Shown: piece after piece, positions 53,693-62,231 of the stretch
How the letters are laid out: each line of letters begins with the position of its first letter
Position numbering within the stretch: the first letter of the stretch is position 1
Origin: Bacillota bacterium
GTDB lineage: Bacteria > Bacillota > Clostridia > Oscillospirales > Acutalibacteraceae
Direction: 5' to 3'
DNA length: 64,000 nucleotides
Assembly (NCBI GenBank): GCA_022706685.1
Contig: JAKJCA010000003.1
Coordinates: forward strand, 25,816 to 89,815
Made by a program: the position numbers and the translations under genes
The notes under the pieces: generated by a model
Database searches by the model: none
What the model was told of the DNA's origin: nothing
The model's input: the letters and a program-made list of their open reading frames with translations, nothing else

Positions 53693-53721
53693 TTGCATTC
53701 CTGCGCTTCCGGTACTAAAAT
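53693..53721 (+). promoter_or_regulatory. Sigma-A promoter of the apbE-rnf operon
   Basis: TTGCAT (53693-53698) and TAAAAT (53716-53721) are 17 bp apart, with a predicted start near 53728, 30 bp before the GTG start of apbE. No other promoter is visible within the nine overlapping genes that follow. Confidence 0.72.
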
Positions 53722-53757
53722 GATAGGAAGCGGATTTCGGTTGACGGAGGCGGCACA

Positions 53758-54819
53758 GTGGACGTGGAAAAGAAACGCCCGGGGCTGTCCATGAAAGGGA
53801 CGGCCGTCATCGTCTGCGCGGTACTCGCCGCGGCAGCCGTTTTTTTTGCCGTCGATTATTACCGTACGGGCAGGCGGTATTCCTCCGCCGGTTACGCCAT
53901 GGGCGCCGTCGTTACGCAGAATCTGGAGGGTCGGTCGGCGCAGGAAACGGCGGCGAAGATTCTGCAGGATATCACCGCCGCCGAACGAAAAAGCCTTTCG
54001 AGGACCGCAGAGGGTTCCGATATTTACCGGATCAATGCCGCTGCGGGGAACATCCGTACCGAAGTCGGGGCGGATACCGCGGCCCGGCTGACCGAAACCC
54101 TCGCACTGTGCAAAGCCTCCTCGGGCGCGCTGGACATTACGCTGGGCGCCGTCTCGGACGCCTGGGGTATCGGCACCGGCGCCCGGCGCGTACCGCCGGC
54201 CGGAGAGATTGCTGCCTTGCTGCGCCAAACGGGATACGGCAAGGTGCGCGTGGAGGCGGCAGCCGTTACGCATCCCGAAGGCCAAAGCCTCGACATGGGC
54301 GCTATCGGCAAGGGGATCGCCTGCGATATCGCGAAGGATATCGCCGCCGCAAACGGCATCGACAAGGCCGTGGTCTCGGTCGGCGGCAGCGTCATGCTTT
54401 ATTCCTCAAGCGACAGGGAGACATTCACCGTAGGCATCCGCAACCCGGACGGCACAGCGTCCGAATACATGGGGATCCTGACGCTGAAAAACGGTTTTGT
54501 TTCAACATCCGGCAATTATGAAAAGTATTTTGAGCTCGGAGGTAAACGGTATCACCATATCCTCGACCCCGCGACGGGATACCCGGCCGACAGCGGGCTG
54601 ACAAGCGTCACGGTTTTTTGCCAAAGCGGCCTGGCCAGCGACGCGCTCTCGACGGCCTGTTTCGTACTCGGTTACGAAAAAAGCCTTCCCCTGCTTGAAA
54701 AATACTCCGCCCAGGCCGTTTTCATCGGCGGCGACGGCAAGGTCTGCGTCACCGGAGGGCTTAAGGACCTTTTCAAACTGACGGATGAACGGGGCTTCAC
54801 CCTCGTCGACCAGCTATGA
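53758..54819 (+). CDS. apbE: FAD:protein FMN transferase ApbE
   Basis: A 353-residue extracytoplasmic enzyme with an anchor helix (about 16-36). Family motifs present: SDIYRINAA, LDITLGAVSDAWG, DMGAIGKGIACD (flavin/Mg site), SVGGSVMLY and HHILDPATGYPA, SDALSTACFVLG. It links FMN by a phosphoester to Thr in target proteins. Here the targets are RnfG and RnfD made by the same operon. GTG start with GGAGG nine bases upstream. It overlaps the next gene by 4 bp. Confidence 0.96.
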   Translation: MDVEKKRPGLSMKGTAVIVCAVLAAAAVFFAVDYYRTGRRYSSAGYAMGAVVTQNLEGRSAQETAAKILQDITAAERKSLSRTAEGSDIYRINAAAGNIRTEVGADTAARLTETLALCKASSGALDITLGAVSDAWGIGTGARRVPPAGEIAALLRQTGYGKVRVEAAAVTHPEGQSLDMGAIGKGIACDIAKDIAAANGIDKAVVSVGGSVMLYSSSDRETFTVGIRNPDGTASEYMGILTLKNGFVSTSGNYEKYFELGGKRYHHILDPATGYPADSGLTSVTVFCQSGLASDALSTACFVLGYEKSLPLLEKYSAQAVFIGGDGKVCVTGGLKDLFKLTDERGFTLVDQL

Positions 54820-55202
54820 AACGCAAAACACTGCAGAAAAGCGACGTCATCCTCATCGCCGTTCTTCTGGCCGCCGCGCTTGCGGCCTTAGGCGCGCGCC
54901 ATTGGACATCCCCTCCCCTGCAGGCGGTCATCTACAGCGGCGGGCAGGAGTTCAGGCGCATCGACCTTGCCAAGGTTAAAGAGCCCTACCTCATCGAACT
55001 TGACACCGACCCGAAGGTGACCATCCGGGTCGAGCCCGGCAAAATCAGGTACCTGTCCGCCGGATGCCCCGATAAACTCTGCGTTAAAGCGGGGGCGCTC
55101 AGCAGGCGCGGCGACACGGCGGTCTGCCTGCCGTCCGGAACAGCGGTTGTGATAGAGGGAACACGCAAGGAGAATTCGTCCGTCGATGCCATCACCTATT
55201 AG
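54816..55202 (+). CDS. NusG domain II protein of the Rnf operon
   Basis: A 128-residue protein: anchor helix at 10-30, then a small beta domain outside the cell. It belongs to the group annotated as NusG domain II, with the conserved SAGCPDKLCVKAG near 83-95; the two Cys may form a disulfide or bind a metal. It has no relation in role to the transcription factor NusG. It is a regular neighbour of apbE and rnf genes in Clostridia, and may help flavinylation or assembly. Confidence 0.9.
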   Translation: MKRKTLQKSDVILIAVLLAAALAALGARHWTSPPLQAVIYSGGQEFRRIDLAKVKEPYLIELDTDPKVTIRVEPGKIRYLSAGCPDKLCVKAGALSRRGDTAVCLPSGTAVVIEGTRKENSSVDAITY

Positions 55203-55794
55203 CGCGGCGCCGGCAAGGCAAAAGGCCGGCAGCAGCCCGGCAAAAACCGCCGCTCTGCTCGGAATCCTCGGGGCGCAGGCCCTGGTGTTATCGTACCTTG
55301 AAAGCCTGATACCGGCGATGCCCGGCCTACCGCCGGGCGCAAAACCCGGGTTTTCGAACATTGTCAACATGTTCGCAGCGGCCCGGCTGGGTCTGCCCCA
55401 GGCGCTGGCCATCGTATTGGTCAAAGCGCTGTTCGCCTTCGTCACGAGGGGCTGGGCGGCCGCCCTGATGAGTTTTTCGGGCGGATTGCTCAGCACGGCC
55501 GTCATGTACGCCCTCTGGCGCGCCGGGAAACGCCCTTTCGGCATCGTCGGCATATCGGTCCTTGCAGCCGCGGCGCATAACGCCGGCCAGCTGGCCGCAG
55601 CGGCGGCGCTTACGGGTACTTGTTCCATAGCGGCCTACGCTCCCCTGCTCGCCGTCTTCGCCGTCGTGACCGGCACCGTGACGGGGCTCGTCATGCGCGC
55701 CGTCATGCCCGCGCTGGAAAAACAAAGCCGGTACTTCGCCGGCGATCGGCTGCCGGAAGGCGGCAACAATACGGTTCAGGAGATGAACAAATGA
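55186..55794 (+). CDS. Gx transporter family membrane protein
   Basis: A 202-residue membrane protein with about five or six helices. It matches the Gx transporter family (also annotated heptaprenyl diphosphate synthase component I), with LGAQALVLSYLESLIP and PGAKPGFSNIVNMFA as markers. The fold is related to ECF-type S components, so it could import a vitamin such as riboflavin for the flavin-rich Rnf complex; this is inference. Overlaps the preceding gene by 17 bp with AAGGAG inside it, and rnfC by 4 bp. Confidence 0.87.
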   Translation: MPSPISAAPARQKAGSSPAKTAALLGILGAQALVLSYLESLIPAMPGLPPGAKPGFSNIVNMFAAARLGLPQALAIVLVKALFAFVTRGWAAALMSFSGGLLSTAVMYALWRAGKRPFGIVGISVLAAAAHNAGQLAAAAALTGTCSIAAYAPLLAVFAVVTGTVTGLVMRAVMPALEKQSRYFAGDRLPEGGNNTVQEMNK

Positions 55795-57149
55795 ATCATA
55801 TCCGTCAAAAAGGAGTCCTGAAAGCCTCTGCGCGCAACAGGGGCGGCGTCGGCGTCTCGCACAACAAGAATACCGCCGGCTGCGAAACGGTGCGCATGCC
55901 CGCTCCATCCAAGGTGACGCTCGCCATGCGGCAGCACATCGGCGCGCCCTGCCGCCCGACGGTCAGCGTCGGCGACACCGTCGGCGTCGGCCAAAAAATC
56001 GGCGACAGCGATAAATACTGTTCGGCGCCGATTCACGCAAGCGTTTCGGGCGTCGTCACGGCCATCGGGCCCCTGCCGCTGGCCAGCGGTGAAATCGCCG
56101 AGGCGGTCACCATCGAATCCGATGGGGAGATGCGGCTTTTCGAAGGGATAGCGCCCCCGAAGGCGGACACCAAAGAGGAGTTCCTCGCCGCCGTCAGGGA
56201 GTCGGGGCTCGTCGGTTTGGGCGGAGCGGGTTTCCCCGCCCACGTCAAATTGAACATTCCGCAAGGCGTCGAAATCGACACCCTGATCATCAACGCCGCC
56301 GAATGCGAGCCGTACATTACGGTCGACTACCGGGAGTGCATCGAAAACTCGTGGGATATCCTCTCGGGCGTGCGCGTCGTCAAGGACATGCTGGCCATTA
56401 AGAATGTAGTCATCGCCGTAGAGGACAACAAGCCGGAGGCCATCGCCGAGATGAAAAAGGTCGCCGACAACTTCCAGGATACCGGCGACGAAATCAAGGT
56501 GATGTCGCTGAGGTCCCGTTATCCGCAGGGAGCGGAGAAGATGATGATCCGCTCGGTGACCGGCAGGAAAGTGCCGCCCGGCAAACTGCCCTCCGCTGTC
56601 GGCTGCCTGGTGATGAACGTCGCCTCCGTGTCTTTCTTGGCGCGTTACCTGAAAACAGGCAAACCGCTCGTCAGCCGCTCGCTGACCGTCGACGGTTCCG
56701 CCATCGCGAAACCGGGCAACGTCCGCGCGCCCATCGGCACGCTCATCAGCGAGCTGATTGATTTTTGCGGCGGTTTCAAGGCCGACCCCTATAAAATTAT
56801 CGCGGGCGGCCCGATGATGGGCTCCGCGGTCATCGGAACGGACTTCCCGACGCTCAAGCAGTACAACGCCATCCTCGCGTTCGCCGAAAACACCTTCCGG
56901 CTGAAAAAAGAACGCGACTGCATCCGCTGCGGGCGCTGCGCTTTTGTCTGCCCGCTGAACCTGGTGCCGACAGCCATTATGGACGCCGCGAAAGCCGGCA
57001 ACGTTCCTATGATCGAAAGACTTTCGGCGGACACCTGTATGGAATGCGGCAGCTGCGCGTATGTCTGCCCATCGGGCATCCCGCTCGTCCAATACCTGAG
57101 GCTGGCAAAAGCCATTAAAAACAAGGCAGGTGAAGAACAATGCCGCTGA
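55791..57149 (+). CDS. rnfC: Rnf complex subunit C
   Basis: A 452-residue peripheral subunit that exchanges electrons with NADH. The N-terminal part holds a barrel-sandwich (residues 40-110), then the Nqo1-like NADH/FMN fold with GLGGAGFPAHVK and EPYITVDYR. Two 4Fe-4S motifs, CIRCGRCAFVCP and CMECGSCAYVCP, are at about 375-425. The start at 55791 is set by the ATGA overlap with the preceding gene and AGGAG upstream. A frame extending to 55620 lies inside that gene. The end overlaps rnfD by 10 bp. Confidence 0.98.
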   Translation: MNHIRQKGVLKASARNRGGVGVSHNKNTAGCETVRMPAPSKVTLAMRQHIGAPCRPTVSVGDTVGVGQKIGDSDKYCSAPIHASVSGVVTAIGPLPLASGEIAEAVTIESDGEMRLFEGIAPPKADTKEEFLAAVRESGLVGLGGAGFPAHVKLNIPQGVEIDTLIINAAECEPYITVDYRECIENSWDILSGVRVVKDMLAIKNVVIAVEDNKPEAIAEMKKVADNFQDTGDEIKVMSLRSRYPQGAEKMMIRSVTGRKVPPGKLPSAVGCLVMNVASVSFLARYLKTGKPLVSRSLTVDGSAIAKPGNVRAPIGTLISELIDFCGGFKADPYKIIAGGPMMGSAVIGTDFPTLKQYNAILAFAENTFRLKKERDCIRCGRCAFVCPLNLVPTAIMDAAKAGNVPMIERLSADTCMECGSCAYVCPSGIPLVQYLRLAKAIKNKAGEEQCR

Positions 57150-58171
57150 ACAAGAAGCTGACCGTCGGTCCCTCCCCCCACGTGCGCTCGGGCGCGACGA
57201 CCACGGGCATTATGCTCGACGTGATTATCGCTCTGGTTCCGGCGCTGATCGCTTCGGTCTACTATTTCGGCCCGGGGGCGCTGGCGCTCGCGGGCGTGTG
57301 CGTCGGCACCTGCATGGCGGCGGAATACCTTTCGCGCAAGGCGATGAAGCGGCCCAATACGCTCGGCGACCTGAGCGCCATCGTCACGGGCCTCCTGCTG
57401 GCGTTCAACCTCCCGGTCTCTTTCCCGCTGTGGATGGCGGCCATCGGCGCGGTCGTCGCCATCGTCGTCGTCAAGCAGTTCTTCGGCGGACTGGGCAAAA
57501 ACTTCGTCAACCCGGCGCTGCTGGCGCGCATCGTGCTGTTCCTCTCCTTCGGCAAGCAAATGACCTCCTGGACCGCCCCCTTTGCATGGAAAAACGGGCC
57601 GGACGCCGTTACCACCGCCACGCCGCTGAATCTTTTCAAACTCAACGGCTTATATCTGGTTGACAATATGAAAAATATCGAGTCGACCCCGGGGATGCCT
57701 TCGATGCTCAAAATGTTCTTCGGCGAGCGGGGCGGCAGCCTGGGCGAGGTCTGCGCCGTCGCGCTGATTCTCGGCGGCGCCTACCTGCTGTTCAGAAGGG
57801 TCATCACGCCGGTCATTCCTCTGACGTACGTCGGCACGTTCGCGGCGGTGATGCTGCTTGCGGGCAAGGGCGACCTCGCTTTCGTCGGCTACCAGGTGCT
57901 CGGCGGCGGCCTGCTGCTGGGCGCGATTTTTATGGCGACCGATTACGCCACATCGCCGATCAACATCAAAGGCCAGCTGATTTTCGCGGCCGGCTGCGGC
58001 CTGCTGACGGCGGCGATCCGCCTTTTCGGGAGTATGCCAGAAGGGGTCTCCTTCTCCATCATCCTGATGAACCTGCTCGTCCCGCACATCGAGCGCTGGA
58101 CGTTGCCCAAAGCCTTCGGAACCCCGAAAGAAAAGCGGAAGGAAAATGAGAAAAGCGGGGTGAAAACATGA
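57140..58171 (+). CDS. rnfD: Rnf complex subunit D
   Basis: A 343-residue membrane subunit with about nine or ten helices, FMN carrier. The start VRSGATTTGIMLDVIIALVPA is typical. The covalent FMN site is DAVTTATPLN near 156-165, in which Thr of ATP(L) is modified by ApbE; the usual Gly is Thr here, as in several Clostridia. It forms part of the ion path with RnfA, E and G. Overlaps rnfG by 4 bp. Confidence 0.97.
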   Translation: MPLNKKLTVGPSPHVRSGATTTGIMLDVIIALVPALIASVYYFGPGALALAGVCVGTCMAAEYLSRKAMKRPNTLGDLSAIVTGLLLAFNLPVSFPLWMAAIGAVVAIVVVKQFFGGLGKNFVNPALLARIVLFLSFGKQMTSWTAPFAWKNGPDAVTTATPLNLFKLNGLYLVDNMKNIESTPGMPSMLKMFFGERGGSLGEVCAVALILGGAYLLFRRVITPVIPLTYVGTFAAVMLLAGKGDLAFVGYQVLGGGLLLGAIFMATDYATSPINIKGQLIFAAGCGLLTAAIRLFGSMPEGVSFSIILMNLLVPHIERWTLPKAFGTPKEKRKENEKSGVKT

Positions 58172-59253
58172 AAAACGGCGGACTGAAAAAGCTTCTGATG
58201 CCCGCGGTCGTGCTGTTCGCCATCTGCCTGGTCTCCACGGCGCTGCTGGCGCTGACCAATAAAATTACGGCGCCGCGCATCGCAGACCTTGCTTTGGAAA
58301 ACGAGAACAAGGCCCTGGCCGAGCTGCTCGCCGAGGCGAAAACATTTCAAAAAAAGGAATTGGAACTCGACGGCGAGCCCGTCGCCTACTATATCGGTCT
58401 CAACGCCGGCGGAGAAACGGCTGGCTATGTTTTCACCACCTCCGCCACGGGCTACAGCAGCGATATCAAAGTCATGACGGCGCTCGACAATGAGGGCAAG
58501 GTCGTCAAAATCAGCATCCTTCAAATAGCGGAAACGCCGGGTCTGGGCATGAACGCGCTCAAAGAGGATTTCCTCAACCGCTTTGCCGGCAAGAGCGGTT
58601 TTATCGGCGTCGCCAAATCCGACCCGAAAGAAAGCGAAATTCAGGCGATGACAGGCGCGACGATTACCTCGAAAGCCGTGACGGCCGCCGTCAACAAGGC
58701 GCTCGTCCTTTTCGATGCCGTCCGAAGCGGCAGCCAGCCCGGTTCGACAGCTGTTCAGACGACCACCGCGGCGCAGACGGAACCCGATACGCAGGCCACG
58801 CAGCCGTCGACGACAAAACCGCCGGAAACCACCCTGCCGGTCAACACCAACCCGGACCTGCTGAAGCTTATTCCGGGCTCTGCGGCCTTCAGCGAGGAAT
58901 ACAGCGTCGCCTACAACGGAAAAGACTACGCCTGTTTCACCGGTTACGACGCAGGCGGCAAGCCCGTCGGTTATGTCGTTTACACTTCTGCTCCGGGCCT
59001 CGAAGGCCTTGTTGAAATCGCCACGGGTTTTGACTTGCAGGGGGTTATCACGGGCGTCGACCTGCGCAACTGGAGCGACAGGGAGGGCCGCGGGATGGTC
59101 GGCGACAGTTATTTTAATCTCTACACCGGCTTGCCCGGTTCGGAGGCCGGCAGCGTCGACGCGGTGTCGCAGGCGACGGTCACCTCCGACGCCGTCAACC
59201 GGGCCGTCAAGACGGCTTACAGCGTCTTCGGCATCCTTCAAGGGGGGAATTGA
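58168..59253 (+). CDS. rnfG: Rnf complex subunit G with two tandem FMN-binding domains
   Basis: A 361-residue anchored subunit, well above the usual 180-220 of RnfG. Helix at about 9-31. First FMN-binding domain at 70-180 has MTGATITS (Thr165 would carry FMN). A Thr/Pro/Gln-rich linker covers 188-224. A second domain at 232-355 ends in DAVSQATVTS (Thr337), which lacks the Gly of the motif but keeps the Asp, Ser, Ala and Thr, like the form seen in RnfD. So it may hold two covalent FMNs. It passes electrons between RnfD and the other subunits on the outer face. Confidence 0.95.
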   Translation: MKNGGLKKLLMPAVVLFAICLVSTALLALTNKITAPRIADLALENENKALAELLAEAKTFQKKELELDGEPVAYYIGLNAGGETAGYVFTTSATGYSSDIKVMTALDNEGKVVKISILQIAETPGLGMNALKEDFLNRFAGKSGFIGVAKSDPKESEIQAMTGATITSKAVTAAVNKALVLFDAVRSGSQPGSTAVQTTTAAQTEPDTQATQPSTTKPPETTLPVNTNPDLLKLIPGSAAFSEEYSVAYNGKDYACFTGYDAGGKPVGYVVYTSAPGLEGLVEIATGFDLQGVITGVDLRNWSDREGRGMVGDSYFNLYTGLPGSEAGSVDAVSQATVTSDAVNRAVKTAYSVFGILQGGN

Positions 59254-59254
59254 C

Positions 59255-59956
59255 ATGGCTGAAAAGAAAACGATGATGCAGGAGTTCACCAAAGGATTCC
59301 TCAAAGAAAACCCGGTGCTGCGCCTGGTGCTCGGAACTTGCCCGACGCTCGCGATATCGACCTCGGTCATCGGCGCCATCGGCATGGGTATCTCGGCCAC
59401 GGCGGTTCTCATCGGTTCCAATGTGGTCATCTCGGCGCTGAGAAAGGTCATCCCGGCCAAGGTGCGCATCCCCGCCTATATCATTGTTATCGCGGCGTTC
59501 GTCACCATCGTGCAGATGCTGGTCAAAGCGTTCGCGCCTGCAGTCGACGAAATGCTGGGCATATACCTGCCGCTGATCGTCGTCAACTGCATTATCCTCG
59601 GCCGCGCCGAAGCGTTCGCGGGCAAAAATCCGGTGCTCGCCTCGACGGTCGACGGCATCGGGATGGGCATCGGCTTCACAGCCGCCATCGTGCTGATGAG
59701 CATCATCCGGGAATTTTTCGGCGCGGGCTCGCTGGCCGGCATCGCCATCTTCCCAGCCTCGATTCCGCCCGTCGCCATCCTGATTCTGCCGCCGGGAGGA
59801 TTCTTCGTCTACGGTTTGATGATGGCGTTCGCCAACAAACTGGCAGAGAAAAAAGGCTTGAAGAAGGCGACGCTCGAAGGCTGCGACGCCTGCCCCATGG
59901 CCCAGGCCTGCGCGCTCAGGGGCGAAGATAAGGCGGAAAGCGAGGTGACGGCATAA
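59255..59956 (+). CDS. rnfE: Rnf complex subunit E
   Basis: A 233-residue membrane subunit with six helices. The conserved Cys29 (LGTCPTLA) and Cys112 (VVNCIILGRAEAF) contribute, with those of RnfA, to the membrane iron-sulfur centre. The C-terminus has an added tail with GCDACPMAQAC at 209-219 (three Cys), which I do not know from classical RnfE. GGGGGG lies 7 bases before the ATG. An in-frame extension upstream overlaps rnfG and is rejected. Overlaps rnfA by one base (TAATG). Confidence 0.97.
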   Translation: MAEKKTMMQEFTKGFLKENPVLRLVLGTCPTLAISTSVIGAIGMGISATAVLIGSNVVISALRKVIPAKVRIPAYIIVIAAFVTIVQMLVKAFAPAVDEMLGIYLPLIVVNCIILGRAEAFAGKNPVLASTVDGIGMGIGFTAAIVLMSIIREFFGAGSLAGIAIFPASIPPVAILILPPGGFFVYGLMMAFANKLAEKKGLKKATLEGCDACPMAQACALRGEDKAESEVTA

Positions 59957-60576
59957 TGGCGAAAGCGTTTATGATCATCCTGTTCACCGGCATCCTGACC
60001 GAAAACTTCGTGCTGCGCCAGTTTTTGGGCATCTGCCCCTTCTTAGGCGTATCGAAAAAACGCAACACCGCCATGGGTATGTCGGCGGCGGTCATCTTCG
60101 TCATGGTGCTCGCCACGGCGGTCACGTTCCCGATCAACAAGTACCTGCTGGAAAAGAACGGTCTCGAATACCTGCAGACCATCGTATTCATTCTCGTTAT
60201 CGCGGCGCTGGTCCAGCTGGTTGAAATCGTGCTGAAAAAGTATGTCAAGCCGCTTTACAACGCGCTGGGCATCTACCTGCCTCTGATCACGACCAACTGC
60301 GCCGTGCTTGGCGTCGTGTTTTTGAACCTTGAAAAACTGGCCGGCGGGGACCCGAACTTCCTGGCGTATCCCTTCTCGGGCTCGCTGGTCAATTCCCTGG
60401 GCGCGGGGCTGGGCTTTATGCTGGCGATGTTCCTGTTCGCCGGCGTGCGCGAGCGGATGGAAAACTGCGAGGTGCCCAAGTTCCTGCAGGGGCTGCCGAT
60501 TACGCTGATTGCAGCGTCGCTGACCTCGGTGTCGTTTTTCGGTTTCGACGGGCTGGTCGAAGGATTATTCAAGTAA
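59956..60576 (+). CDS. rnfA: Rnf complex subunit A
   Basis: A 206-residue membrane subunit, homologous to RnfE with opposite topology. Six helices. LRQFLGICPFLGVS near 20-33 and TTNCAVLGVVF near 112-122 carry the two Cys of the membrane centre. The length fits the family. Start overlaps the rnfE stop; rnfB follows after 13 bp. Confidence 0.98.
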   Translation: MAKAFMIILFTGILTENFVLRQFLGICPFLGVSKKRNTAMGMSAAVIFVMVLATAVTFPINKYLLEKNGLEYLQTIVFILVIAALVQLVEIVLKKYVKPLYNALGIYLPLITTNCAVLGVVFLNLEKLAGGDPNFLAYPFSGSLVNSLGAGLGFMLAMFLFAGVRERMENCEVPKFLQGLPITLIAASLTSVSFFGFDGLVEGLFK

Positions 60577-60589
60577 AGGAGACTGGGGA

Positions 60590-61423
60590 ATGGATCCGAT
60601 ATTGCTCGCGGTCGTCATTGTATCCGCCATCGGCCTGATTGCGGGGCTCGGCCTTGCGGTCGCTTCAAAATTCATGGCGGTTCCGGTCGACGAGTTTGCC
60701 GATGAAATTGAGGCGGTCCTCCCGGGAGCCAACTGCGGCGCCTGCGGCTTTTCGGGCTGCTCGGGTTACGCGGCGGCGCTCTCGAAAGGCCAAACAAAGG
60801 ACACGGCCCTGTGCGCGCCGGGCGGAAACGATGTTTCGAAAGAAATCGCGAAACTGACCGGCCTGGACGCCGGCGAGGTGCTGCCCTCCGCCGCCGTGGT
60901 GCTGTGCCAGGGTTTTACGCACAACTCCAGCGCCAAGCTCAACTACATCGGTGAAAAAAGCTGCCGCATGGCCAACCAGCTGTTCGGCGGATACAAAGAG
61001 TGCGTTTACGGCTGCCTGGGATTCGGCGACTGCGTCAACGTATGCCGGTACGGCGCGATCTCCATCTGCCACGGCATCGCGAGGATCAACCCCGCGCTGT
61101 GCGCGGCGTGCAGGATGTGCGTGGAAGCCTGCCCGAAAAACCTGATCGAAATGTTGCCGCTGCATACGCCGCAGTCGGCGGTGCTTTGCAAAAATCAAGA
61201 GAAGGGCGCCGTCACCAGAAAGCAGTGCAAGGCCGGCTGTATCGGCTGTATGCGCTGCGTCAAAGTATGCGAATTCGACGCCGTCCACGTCGAAAACAAC
61301 TGCGCGAAGGTCGACTATGCCAAATGCACCGCCTGCGGCAAGTGCAACGAGGTCTGCCCCGTCAAGTGCATCGCGCTCATCGACCTCGAAAAAATCGCGG
61401 GCGCCGGCAAGACAGGGACCTGA
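60590..61423 (+). CDS. rnfB: Rnf complex subunit B, ferredoxin-like
   Basis: A 277-residue subunit that receives electrons from reduced ferredoxin. Anchor helix at 3-25. The four-Cys domain ANCGACGFSGC...C (Cys49, 52, 57, 75) is followed by two further ferredoxin domains with several CxxCxxCxxxC sets (about 140-260, including CAACRMCVEACP and CTACGKCNEVCP). In all there are enough Cys for five or six 4Fe-4S clusters, typical for clostridial RnfB. Last gene of the operon. Confidence 0.98.
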   Translation: MDPILLAVVIVSAIGLIAGLGLAVASKFMAVPVDEFADEIEAVLPGANCGACGFSGCSGYAAALSKGQTKDTALCAPGGNDVSKEIAKLTGLDAGEVLPSAAVVLCQGFTHNSSAKLNYIGEKSCRMANQLFGGYKECVYGCLGFGDCVNVCRYGAISICHGIARINPALCAACRMCVEACPKNLIEMLPLHTPQSAVLCKNQEKGAVTRKQCKAGCIGCMRCVKVCEFDAVHVENNCAKVDYAKCTACGKCNEVCPVKCIALIDLEKIAGAGKTGT

Positions 61424-61442
61424 AAAGGGTCAAACATATCCG

Positions 61443-61471
61443 AAGGCTCTCCGTTTTGGGGAGCCTTTTTT
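61443..61471 (+). terminator. Rho-independent terminator of the rnf operon
   Basis: AAGGCTC pairs with GAGCCTT around an 11-base segment that can pair further (CC/GG), followed by six T. It lies 20 bp after the rnfB stop. Confidence 0.88.
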
Positions 61472-61490
61472 ACCCTCGCGCCAAGAGGTG

Positions 61491-62219
61491 TTACAGGCCC
61501 TCAAGCATGGCGATCAGGTGTTCCCAGCCGCCGACGGCCGTATATTCCTTCCCGCCTTTCAGGCGCATTTCGCAGCCGCGGGCGCCGGCGGTGTCGTACA
61601 GTACGGCCTGCATGCCCGCGCCCAGCGCTCCGGCGACGTCCGCGTCGAGGCTGTCGCCGCAGTACAGGCATTCCTCCGGCTTTACGCCGGCCGTTTTCGC
61701 GGCGGCGTGAAACATATCGGGGGAAGGTTTGCAGAACAGAAAATCGGCGCTGGTATAAACAAAAGACATTTCGTTGCCTGGATACCAGCGGTCAACGATG
61801 GCTTTCATCGCTTCGCCCGACAAAACGGTGTTGCTGATGACGCCCGTCTTGATGCCCCTGCGCGCCAAGTAAGCGAGCAGTTCGCTCATGTAAGGCGTCT
61901 TTCGGCGCGTCGAGTTCGCAGCGTCGAAGACGAGTTCGCATTGGGTCAGCCCGAAAGGAAAGCGAAGGCCGGAGACAGCCAAGAGATTTCTGAAGGTCTC
62001 CTGCAGGCGTATTTCCACGCGGGAGCCGTTATTTTCCGGAAGGCCGCCTTTGGCGCGGCGCTCGATATCTTCCATCTGCTCGCACAGCGTCTGCGTGTCG
62101 ACGGCGCCGGGGTTGAGCGCGGCGCGCCGCAGGCCTTCGAGGCCGTCGAAGCGGCTGAACTTGCCGTCGATAAACAGCGTCCCGCCGAAATCAAAAGCGG
62201 CGAGTTTGGGCAGGGTCAC
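61491..62219 (-). CDS. HAD-family phosphatase
   Basis: A 242-residue cytoplasmic hydrolase. Motif I is FDFGGTLF at about 9-16 (Asp nucleophile; the second Asp of DxD is Gly), motif II VISNT, motif III lysine in FCKPSPDMF, and motif IV CGDSLDADV. With Gly at the +2 position the acid/base Asp is missing, so activity may be altered. Substrates would be small phosphates. GTG start with GAGGAGG upstream, 12 bp after the phosphoesterase gene. Confidence 0.87.
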   Translation of the reverse strand: MTLPKLAAFDFGGTLFIDGKFSRFDGLEGLRRAALNPGAVDTQTLCEQMEDIERRAKGGLPENNGSRVEIRLQETFRNLLAVSGLRFPFGLTQCELVFDAANSTRRKTPYMSELLAYLARRGIKTGVISNTVLSGEAMKAIVDRWYPGNEMSFVYTSADFLFCKPSPDMFHAAAKTAGVKPEECLYCGDSLDADVAGALGAGMQAVLYDTAGARGCEMRLKGGKEYTAVGGWEHLIAMLEGL

Positions 62220-62231
62220 GGCTTTTCCTCC

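Noticed and set aside
53488..53757. Riboswitch upstream of the apbE-rnf operon, for example FMN type
   Set aside because: The leader from the predicted start to the GTG is only about 30 bases, too short for one, and no conserved FMN-element blocks are seen.
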